Shown here one piece after another: positions 22,271-34,200 of a DNA stretch of 64,000 nt. The stretch lies in the NCBI RefSeq assembly GCF_964275005.1, contig NC_092701.1, forward strand, positions 32,569,919 to 32,633,918, given 5' to 3'. Position 1 is the first letter of the stretch; each line of letters opens with the position of its first letter. The notes below the pieces were generated by a model. It saw only the letters and a list, made by a program, of their open reading frames with translations, ran no database searches and had not been told where the DNA came from. The position numbers were made by a program, and so were the translations under genes. Source of the stretch: Diadema setosum (taxonomy: Eukaryota; Echinodermata; Echinoidea; Diadematoida; Diadematidae).

Positions 22271-25162
22271 GAACTGGTACATTGTAACTTGGGAATTCAC
22301 AGGTGGCCCAATTCATTTGTTGCCCACTAGATACATTTAAATGAAATGTGGTGGTAAAATTCAATGATTATTCTCAAAGACATTCAGTCTATATAGTACA
22401 AGTGGGATGAACTTTGTTTACAATACTACATTGTAAATGTGTCTGAGCAGTGAAGCATGTCAAACAGATTGTACTGTTGAGTTCAGCCAGTGAATAATTT
22501 GTAAAGTTCACAAAATTTTTTTGAGATTGTACGGCAGATTTTAAGTTTCCAAAAGAGTGATATTTTGCCATCAAAATGGCAAATTCTGTCAAAGGGTGGG
22601 GCACATCCCTGTCCTTATGCCTATTTGCCTCCCAAAGAATGCATTTCATCTACTGATAGCGCTATTTTCTGAATAGGACTATTGGGCAATAACCTGTTGA
22701 GGACGGGCTGATTTGGCTACAACACGCATTTCCCATGGACACTTGTTGGAGTATACTCGGGACTCATCCTCAACGGGTTAAAGTTTTTACACATAATGTA
22801 TGTACCAGAAGCCATTTTAAGTGTGTTTGTTTTTCCTTCAAAGTATGAAGTCATGAAGTCTCATATGAAGCCAAGAATTTAGTTGCAGGGTTGCCCACCA
22901 ATTCTCGTAAGGAGACATCTGTTTGTTTGTTTTTTCTTTTAATAAATTCTGACAAAGTATTTGTCACTATAAATCCGTAGTCGGGAGTCCTAAAAAAAAA
23001 AATACCCCGAAGCAGGAAATCAGTGTTTTGTGATTTTTGGGTACATACTGTGTAAGGGCCACAAACACAGTTAGTGTAGTGTAGGAAAAAAAAAGAAGAA
23101 AAAAAGTTACTTAATTGTGCACTGTACATAGTATACATGTAGTGCATTGTACATTTGTATCTGGTATGTACAATATACTGTACACTTCCCATGTGTTAAT
23201 GTGTACGGTACATTGTTATATCATGTGTATGTACCGTACTTGTAGTTAGCATATCATATTTTTCTGACTGCGTACATTACGTTTACATGGCAAATTTTCA
23301 CTTAAGTGCCTATACATGTAGCTTGAGTAAACAGTGGCTCTACATAGGTCGAATACATCTGTGGAGTTTTCCATCATGAATTTTATAAAAATCAATTTGA
23401 ATTAACACAGGTTGTTCACATGATAATGCAGGCTTGTCTACAAGAGGTTTTGCTGCATTATGATGCTCAAATCCTTGTGCAACATCATCAAAAGGCAGTA
23501 ACATGCTAGGCAACATCATTAAGAATTGGCAACATGCTCAAAATGAAATGCGATTAAACATTTGAAAAATATGTGCAGAACATAGAAAACTTTTGCCTAA
23601 AGCAAAACGTAAGCAGCACAACTTATGTACACGTGTACATATACCGGTATACATAAGTCACGAAATACATGTACATTGTAATGCGCGCTTGATGCGCTTG
23701 TGATGTGTGTTCTGCGCCCATACAGTTGTACAATTTCCACAACATTCTCACTCTCAGAGCTCGCATCATGCTCAAATTTCAAGTTGTGAACCACCCTGTA
23801 ATTCATGTACAATGTACAGTGCTGTAGTTTCATTAATACATTTAATACCAAATTGTCTTCAGGATTATGATGTTTCTAGAGTTAATAACAACTAAAAGGA
23901 TGAGTAATTCATCCTGGCCTTTTCACCTGTAATATTTGACACTCTTTGCAATGCTCTTTATTTCAGCCTTCATTTAGTCACAATCAAATGTCAACAGTCC
24001 GTGATTCATGCAAAACTTAACTGCAACATCCTGTCCCTTCGATCTTCGTCTGTAAATTTGATGCCCGGTTTTCTTCACTGAAATTGCCGTTGGTAGGGTG
24101 TGGCAGCAACAGATTGGGCATTATCAGACCTGTACTTCTACATAGCAAACTATCAGAATTTTTCCTTTGTGTTTATAATTCATCACTGCTGCTTTCTTTT
24201 TGCGTCAACTGATATACAGCCTGTACGTGTGTACATGTACATACAATGTACAATGTATGCATTATGTATTACATTTTACAAACATCCACCTACAATAACC
24301 AGTGATCTTCAGAGTCATGTACCAGTACTCATATCCCTTTAATTGGGACAGCATACTGTGGTCATATACTAGTACTTGCATACATGTACAGATGCACGAT
24401 TTGTACATTTCTACCATTTATGGGAGTGTGCATGTACATTGTAATTGTGAGGGAACATTGGGGGTGTAGAATCAAGGAAATCATTTTTGTTGTGACGTAT
24501 GGAGTGACATCTAAATGACAATCAGACTAATGTACATGTACAGTATGTTTGTTTGTGTGTTTGTGTGTGTGTATGAAAGAGAGAGTCAAAAAAATTTGAA
24601 TGCAGAACTTTACATCTCACTGCTGACTTCAATCGACCATACTTTTCTTAACACCTCTATATACTCTTATAACATGGACACTTCCTTTGACAGCCAGTCA
24701 GCTTGCTTGAGGCTTACCTAAGGCTTGCCCAACATAGCAGCAAATACCGCATGATATACAATGCACTCAGAGTACTGAAATGCATTGAATCAGTAAAGGT
24801 GAATGTACACTCATAGATTGTTGTTTCATATCCTCAGAGAAAACGTAGCCATAATTTTGATGTGAATACTCGGTACACTGGCCTATTAAAACATCATGTA
24901 CTCAGTGCCTTTCCAGTGTGTTTAGAGCATTTTGTAACTGGTGTATACTGTTTTCAGTAGAAATCTGAGAATTAGCAAATAACAGTACCATGCCTTCAAA
25001 GATGCCGTATGTAATGATTCATGTGCAGTTTGACCAAAAACATTTGATGCCTATCCCTTTTGATAATAAAGATGTGGTCTTTTCATTATTTTCAAAGGCA
25101 CTTAAACTATTCAAGTCTCTTGGTCACCTTACCCCGAGACCTGTTTCGTCACCTTGCACAAG

Positions 25163-25694
25163 ATGGCGTCCGAAGACGAGACGAACAACGTGGGGGTCAG
25201 CTCCGATCTTGTCACCCTCCGGCGCTACCTGTGCATGGGGCAAGAGTCGGGCACCTACTACGTGGTGAACAGGGAACCCAAGGAAGCGCCTGTCCCAGAG
25301 TGCACACAGAAACTCATCGACGATGGAAAGGGGGCGGACATTGTGAAGGAGCTGGTGCGGTTCGCCAAGCCCGGCCACCCTCTGCACAAGGACTCGTTCA
25401 TGAAGGTACTGGTGCTCGTGGCTCGGAGTAAGGACACGAAGGCCAAGAAGGCCGTGTACAACGAGCTGGGAAAGCTCTGCCCGACGGCCACAGAACTGTT
25501 CCAGTTTGTGGACGGGGTGGAGAAGGGGGGTGAGGGAACGGGGTGGGGTCGGATGCAGAGGAAGGCAATCAGCAAGTGGTACTGTGAGAAGGATGGCCAG
25601 GAGCTGGCCAGGCTAGTGTCCGGGTGCAAGCAGCGGAGTGGCTGGTCACATCGGGATCTCATACGCCTCGCTCATGTGAAACCACCTGCAGAAA
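25163..25694 (+). CDS. RO60: RO60 coding exon 1 (residues 1-177)
   Basis: Starts MASEDETNNVGVSSDLVTLR and ends LAHVKPPAE, donor gtgagt at 25695, phase 1. It carries the first HEAT-like repeats of the ring and the WSHRDLIRL segment shared with human (WSHKDLLRL). Confidence 0.95.
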
Positions 25695-28150
25695 GTGAGT
25701 TCATGGTATTCCCTTTGTTGTCATTTTTTTTTTTTGCAGATCGTGTGTCTTTTCCAATTACTCTGTATCTATAATACTGTGTATGCCGAATATTTTGCGA
25801 GGTTTTTATTTTTGCGAATTTCGCAAGTTAGGTGCTATATGCGAAATGACAGACACGCAAAAATATTGACTCTGATCCCGATGTGAATGTAAGGTACGCG
25901 TGTTCACTTGTCCGTTCCAGTGCAGGACTCCACGATCGCGAATTTAACCACTCGCGAAATTGTCGGCAGTTTCCGATTCGCGAAGTGTTAGACTCGTGAA
26001 ATATATGGTGTATACAGTAGGTGCTATTCACCTCAAACTACGCTTACAGACTTACGCTTACAGTAGCTTGTTTCATTCTGGTCACATGCAACACAAGCCC
26101 ATGACATCTGCTTTTGTACCTGGGGTACTTTCGTATTTGGGGGATGTGGCATACATGTAGCATTGCATCCTCCGAATTCAAATTGCATACAATGTACATA
26201 CACGAATACAGTAGGTATTCAATAAGTACATCTCCTGTAAGTGATGGAATTTTTTTGTCATTTTTTTTTTATTTGTTTGTTTGTTTTTGATGTGTATGGA
26301 ATGTGTTCCCTCATGTTCTTGTTTCTGGTGTGAGTTGCTGATGATCTCATGAAAGTGGATTTGACACATGGCTATAAACGTTGTGCTCAGCTCCAAAACA
26401 GCAAACAAGCTTCATGACTGCTGCTCCCCATTTATCAATTTACTTTAAATATTTTTTTCTGTAAAATTCCTGTAATAATACTTTCTATTTTTTTTTTTGC
26501 TCATTTTTTTAACCACTGGCTTATGCAACGTAAGTCTCAGTCAATATTCATTTTTTGTGCTTTTAGGCAGGAGATGGGGAAAAAGGGGAATAAATGAGTA
26601 AACGACATGGCAGTCAGTTTTTCCATAAAGCCAGCATGTAATTGCTGCTACATGTACATTGCCTAGATACAATTGTACAATGTAGTTTTATGTACAATGC
26701 ATTACACAGCTTGTTGTAACGTGTATACATAGGCCTGTATACACGTAGTATGCGCTGTTCATTGCAGTAGGCACAGTGCACAATAACACAATAGGAGTGT
26801 GGACAAGTGATTTCAGGTTAATAGATTATATCAAAATGAGGTAAAGGAGAAAAAAAAATCTCAAAATATTTGATTTCAGTAACTACAAAAAAGTATGATT
26901 GTTTTCAATTTCTTTTTCTGTAGGATTTATAGCTTTTCCATAGTTAATAACTCATGTGCACTGTGGTACTCTTGTACACAAATGTAAACAACATGTCATT
27001 GTCAATCTCAAGTATCTACTGTTAACTTCTGTTATTAACATATAGTATGACAAATATTTATACTACATACAGTACAGTAGGTGCAGACCAATAAATTCTG
27101 CTCGTACCATGTGATGTGCATGCACAACTTGTACGTGTGCATATCATACGCAGAACTTCCGAATGTGATACATGCGTAGGGTGAATGCAGAAAGGGCAGT
27201 CACTTTCCCCAATGAATGGCTGGGCTATCAGATATTGGATGATTTCCAAGTAGTGCATTGGGAACTCTGAATGGGAGAGGTACAATGTATACTGTATGGA
27301 TCATAAAAGCAAGGAATGACTGATTTTATGTCCTTACTTTGTCCGTATAGTTTATTATATAGGTCATATGATATAGATGACATGATTTCGTGCATTATAG
27401 TTTTATTTGTGTTTAATTTTATTACATCATATTTTGTAGTTTACCTACCCATGAGAATGTACAAGTGTATACTGTCAACATTTTGTTTACTCTAAATGTT
27501 TGCAAAATTTGTTTTTCTATTAGGTACAATTTATTTTGTTCAATTGTTGTTTTCATTTCAATTTGGCCCTTGCTGTGGTTAACCTGCACACAATATGAGA
27601 TCATGACACATTTTAATGTTCTAGTATTAAAGAGATCTGAAGCTGGCTACAAGTGGATCAAAGAAGAGTGCTCTAACACTTTGTCACAAGGCAAGGAAGT
27701 GCACCTGTTGGGCAGGTGATATGAGTGGGCATTTGGCCCGGAAGTTTCTACAATGTATATATGAAGAGTTTGTTCGCAAAAACCGATAAGTCCATTTTTG
27801 AAGATTTTGAAGTACAGTCTCTGTCATAAAGTATAAAATGATATCTTTTAAATGATATATCGGTCACTACATATAAAGGTACATTTTTAAAGTTATGGTC
27901 AAAAGAAGCAAAATTTTTCTTATTATTCTCTTTATTTTTCTTGACCATTAATCGCAAATATCTCCATTTGGCAAATATGGACTTATCGGTTTTTGCAAAC
28001 AAACTCTTCATATAGTATGGGACCCTTCCTCTGAATGCTCATAATGGTTCCAGGGTATGGTGGGATAAACAGCTTTTGTTTGAATGACCCTCAAGGGGTG
28101 AGATATGAGTTAAAAAGACTCCACTCCCATGGAAAGGATTCAACTTGGGT

Positions 28151-28212
<62 letters not shown>

Positions 28213-31200
28213 GGGAGGATGTGATGATGAAAATGATGATAAAGATGATTATTTAGAATGAAGATGATGTTGATGATGAAGATGATTGATGAACACCCAA
28301 ATTTCGGTAGTGATACGGGTACACTGACACTGTGTTATGGATGTGATCAATGGTGTTCATGTGCATACAAAAAATGTGTGTGTTGAAATACAGAAAGTGT
28401 AAACAAGGTGTCATGAGTAGTGTCATCCCACATACCAGTACAGTGTACACAAGTGTATACACTGTAATATGTACAGTATGAATGCAACATGTGCCATATC
28501 TCAGTATGTTTTTACTTGTTGTATTTGTACATTGTAGCTCAGATTATACTATCAGAAAATTGGAAGGGGACTTCAATGCTCAGGAGCTCAATAGGAGCTC
28601 AACTGCCATACAATAAAGGCATGTCAGTATGCTTTCAAACACACAATATGTACATTTACAATTGTACATGTACATTTACAATTGTACATGTACATTTACA
28701 ATTGTACATGTACATTTACAATTGTACATGTACATACAACAATACAATACAATGTATGTGCACTGTGCACTGTACATACTGTACATGTACCGGTATCTGT
28801 ACTTGTGCACCTTTATGAGGCAGTGGGAGGACTCCATGTACACTGTACTGTAGGTACTGTAGAGAATGACACTTTGTATCAAAGCATAATTGTCTACAGA
28901 TCCTATTTTTGGGAGTGAAAATGCTGGCCACAGGAAATCTGAACTGAGATGTTTCCCTCATCCATTTCATTGCATGTACTGTAGGATTCCCAGCACTGAC
29001 CCTGTACAGGTACAAATCACACATGTGCATGCATACAATTTTTGTACATGTACAACCATGTAGTACAATAATTCAACATACAATCTTTGTACATGTATCA
29101 GCACATGTGGAAAAAGTGTGTTTGGGTAACATTCACATGTACTTTAGGACCTTCACGTATGACACCAGTAATGTGAGCCATCTCATGTTTACAGAAATGT
29201 TTACAAAGCCAGATCAAAAGTCCAGTTCACTTTTATGGTGTTAATTCAGATTTGTAGAAGTGCCCCACCCCCCATACACTTGTACAATGTACCTCCCACA
29301 TCCACTCTTCAATGAAATGCAAGCTACATTTGTACAGCTGTTCGTACTATAAAAGTCTTTTCTTTTCCTACCAGTACGACAGTATTGTGGTGTCTCTACA
29401 TTGTACATACCACATGGTACCCACATTTCAGTACCTGAAAACCAATTTGCATGCATTACTAGGTACAAATTGTATACTGTAATGTCAGTGCCAGGCAAGC
29501 CTGGGGCAAGGTCTCTCATTGTGAGGAACTTCTCTCCACCCATCTTATGTGGAAATGTACTGAAAAATATAATGTGAACATAAATATTTTGTATAGAAGT
29601 GTTGGTAACTGAGCTCAAACATGCTGTGAAGACTTTGGAATGATGCATCCTCTGTGTACATTGTAAAGAGCTAGCGGTCTGTTGTGTGTGTCTGCTTGGA
29701 CCATTTCTATTACTCGAGGCTCCATCTTATTACGAGTCGTGCACAGGATGGGGGAAGCCCTCCCTGAACTCACAAGAGGGTCACACACGTGTGGCAAGGA
29801 GATTTCTCCGTGCCCGTCACGGCAGACGGCTTCATTATGCGTCCCATCATCGGTGGAATGCGGCAGCCCGTGCAACACAACGGGCGCGGCACGTCGGACA
29901 TGATTTCCTCTTCAAGTCCACTGTCTGACTCCTTTCCCCCCTTTGCCTGAACGGGCTGGGGACGACCTCTGTATATCCAAACACCTTGGCCATCCCTCTC
30001 CAACATAGTCCACATTCCTCCATCTTCAAGAGATGGAGAATTGAGGGGTGGTACAATGTGTAGGAAAGGGAAAGAGGGGAAGTGGGGGGGGGGGGGAGGA
30101 TGGGGGATGGGCCAGAGATGGAGAACATTCTGGTTACCACAGCGGCTGGCGATTTGAATGTCATCAGCTGTTATGAGGTCATCATATGACATTTTCATGC
30201 AGCTTACACACTATACATCATGTACTACATTGTTAGCACCAATGTCTGAATAAATTGCCTTTTCATATTAAAAAATGACAACTCTTTATCAGTTGACGGT
30301 AAATCTCTCATTTTCTTTTACATGTGTATCTCACCTGTCCCAATTTATGTAAAATTCTCATGTGTCAAAAAGGTGAATTTCTGGCATCTAATAAAGAGAT
30401 CAATGCAATGCAAATAGATTAATGAATAAATGAATTTAAATAAGTAAAGAAATAAATGAATGAATGAATGAATGAATAAATGAATAAATAAACGAATAAG
30501 TAAATAAATGAATACAGTAATAATTTAATAAGTTTAAAATAGAAATACTTACATTCAGCATTGTGTTTTGTTTTGATGTCTTTGTTAACTCTTTAAATTC
30601 TTCCGTTATGTTCGGTGTTTATTAACAATGAACAGTTCATTTTTGTCCCCGCCGAACGAGTTCGAGCAGGGGACTATGAAACGGGCTCCGTACGTGTGTG
30701 TGTCTGTGTGTCCGTGTGTCCGTCCGTGCGTCCGTCCGTGCGTCCGTCCGTGCGTCCGTGTGTGATCAAAATGTTCAAAATGCTACTCCTTCGCCATTTC
30801 TAACCCGATTTTGATTCTGTTTGCTTTATATGATAGCACTACATGAGAGCTTTGAAACTTTTATACAGAATTTCAGTTGTGACCTTTGACCTTGACCTTT
30901 GACCTATATTGTACATTTTGCTTCAAAATGCTACTCCTTCGCCATTTCTAACCCGATTTTGATTCCGTTTGCTTTATATGATGGCACTAGGTGAGGGCTT
31001 CAAAACTTCTACACAGAATTTTGACCTTTGACTTCTTTGACCTTTGACCTTGATTTTTGACCTATATTGTACATTGCCTACAAAATGCTACTCCTTCGCC
31101 ATTTCTAACCCGATTTCGATTCCGTTTGCTTTATGTGATGGCACTAGGTGAGGGCTTCAAAACTTCTACACAGAATTTTGACCTTTGACTTCTTTGACCT

Positions 31201-34200
31201 TTGACCTTGATTTTTGACCTATATTGTACATTTTGCTACAAAATGCTACTCCTTCGCCATTTGTAACCCGATTTCAATTCCGTTTGCTTTAAGTGATGGC
31301 ACTAGGTGAGGGCTTCAAAACTTCTACACAGAATTTTGACCTTTGACTTCTTTGACCTCTGACCTTGATTTTTGACCTGTATTGTACATATTACTACCAA
31401 ATGCTACTCCTTCGCCATTTCTAACCCGATTTCGATTCCGTTTGCTTTATGTGATGGCACTAGGTGAGGGCTTCAAAACTTCTACACAGAATTATGACCT
31501 TTGACTTCTTTGACCTTTGACCTTGAGTTTTTACCTACATTGTACATTGGCTACAAAATGCTACTCCTTCCCCATTTCTAACCCGATTTCGATTCCGTTT
31601 GCCTTATGTGATGGCACTAGGTGAGGGCTTCAAAATTTTGACCTTTGACTTCTTTGACCTTTGACCTTGATCTTTTTACCTATATTGTACATTGTGCTAC
31701 TAAATGCTACTTCCGGCGGGGACATATATTACGCACCGCGTAATTTCTACTTTTCCTTGTTTTTTATGTAAACATCTTCATGCATGTTTACATTATAAGG
31801 GTGCAGCATGGCATTTATTTTTGTAGTATATCACATAGAAGGTAGAATATTTCAAGTGCAGAAAGCAATTTTCATGACATGATCCCAAAGTATTTGTCCC
31901 ATCCATTCATCAATTCAACATACACAGGTGTAATTTGTGTCATGTACATGATGTCAAATTGCATCTCTATTTATTGTTTATTGTGTCATCACAGATTTTA
32001 TGGCTTGCACATTGCAGCAAACTTGGTACAAGTGTACATGTATACGTAAGCATACAAATTATGTGCATATGTACAGCTGTAATACAGTACATTATGTACA
32101 AGATGGCAGTGGGTGGTAAAGGTTACTAAAGTGTCAAAGGTCAAGGCAAGACACTGAAATTACGTACAGACTTTGTAAAGAGAATCCCACTAGAACTCCC
32201 ATAGCATTGAACAGAAGCTCTACTCAAGAGGGCCAAGTTTATTAGGTTCGTTGTGCATGGTTGTACACTCAGAATACGAAGTATACATGTACAAAACTGT
32301 TTTGTCATCAAGGGGATTTTCAAGCATACATGTACACTGTTAGGATCTCGGTGTTTTGACATGCTCTCACAATGATAGCTGGCGATTTCTTGATTTGCCA
32401 AGAGAAAGAAATCTGTGTCGGCCTTGCAAATACATGTACTGCTACTGTACGTTGGCCTATTTATCAGACCAAAGTGTGGGGGGGGGGGGGGGGTGTGTGC
32501 TCTCATTGCTGCTGGTATTGTCAAATGTCAATGTGCCATGAATGCATGATATTCAGTGTGTTTTACCACTTGTGTCGAGTGTATTATTGACAATCAACCG
32601 AGTGTGGAACAAGATGTGATAAACATGCTCAAAATTGCTGGGTTTGGTTTTTTTTTTTTTGGTGAAAGTACAACTGTTCTGCATGATGGATTACAATGTA
32701 TTTCATGTGCATGTATACATGTAGTGTATAGTTGTTTGTATTTAAAGCATTGTGTATTTCCAGTTACAAGTGTGTACACAGTATGTAATATTTGTCAATT
32801 TTGTGAAGTACATTTTGTACAGTGTACTTGTACCTGGTGATGTGTGATTCTGCTGAAACATGTCTTCCACTGTAATACATACATAGATGAAACGTGGGAA
32901 TAATTTTGACTAACAAGTATGAGGGCTATCAGTTTTCAACATGAACTCATTTACTTGTCCATGGTTTAGTCCGGTTGTGGAACTGTGCATGGGGTAAAAC
33001 TACAAACAAAACCATACTTCCAAACAGATGATCTTGACATTTTGGCAGGAGATGGCAAAATGCAAAATTTGTTGATCTTTTTCTGACAAAATATTAAACG
33101 TAAATTCATCTTTGTAGTCACCTTGTTCTGTATAATTCTTATCTCAAGAGTCTATGAATGTGCCTGGTTGAAACACAGGCAGGCCACATGCAGACAAGTG
33201 ATAGCGATGTCACTTCATTGCTTAGTCTTTAGCATGTAACCATCATACGTTGTGTCATGTTTTACATACACGGGCAAGTCCAAGATAAGGTCCCCTCAGA
33301 AGGCAAAATTTCATCTTTGCTCAATATTGATATGTTTGGTATCATTTTGAAGCTTATGAGTTGAAGTTTTGATTTCCATGGAGGAAAAAATAATATTATG
33401 TAAATTTATGCAAATTTCAAGGGCTTCATTTGCATAAATGTGAAATACAGCGTTACGTATGGGACATTTATAAAAATTCATATTTATTCAAAGGAAAGCA
33501 AATGATATTTGATGAATATGTGGACATAAGAAGTTTATCAAATAGTTTAACTTGGTATGGAAATTTAGGGATTATGCAAATGATTATGCAAATTAGCTCG
33601 TGTCCTATCATGAGATGTCCCATACGTAACAAATTGAGGTCATTTTTTTAGGTTTTCTCTGAAGTTCCTAAGGTTATTTGAATGCCCTTTTGGAAAGTTC
33701 TAATTTATTGTTTAGAGAAGTTAAATACCATAGAAAAAAGAAAAAACAGTTAAAGAAATATTTTTTATTAGGCAATTAAATAATGTTACGTATGGGACAA
33801 ATGCGTTATGTACGGGACATCCTCATACATATTGCATGTGAATGCATGAAGCTAGCTGGGAGGGTCTCTCAGTACACAAATGGTCAATCATCCTAAGAAA
33901 GCATCCCAACTTTGCAGCTACTTTTGAGTTATAGACACTTGAAACAATGAACAATTTTCAGAGAGGGGGAGGGGGAGATGGCAAAATACACAATGAAAAT
34001 CAGCATTAAAGGGATGGTATAGTTTCTGTAGAAATGGGGATTCAGTTTTCAACATTTTACGAGATGATTGGAAACCAATTATAATGAATCATTAAAGAGC
34101 ATACAATTCTAAGTCTAGAGGAATTCAAAGTTTATTTGATGGAGATCCAATTTGAAATGGCTGAGATATCAAAAACAAACAAACAAACAAATAAAGTAAA

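Larger units (their letters stand above)
19178..25162. other. Divergent CDC73-RO60 intergenic region
   Basis: Contains the ETS-CRE site at 19623-19637 and a CpG-containing stretch around 19600-20100. A possible non-coding RO60 first exon ends near 19718, followed by gtatgt. Two miniature elements lie at 21129-22270. The remainder (22300-25100) is AT-rich with many TGTACA/TACATGTA words. I see no other coding exon. Confidence 0.6.

Noticed and set aside
25154..25162. Upstream TTG as the RO60 start
   Set aside because: An ATG follows three codons later at 25163; a non-AUG start is unnecessary.
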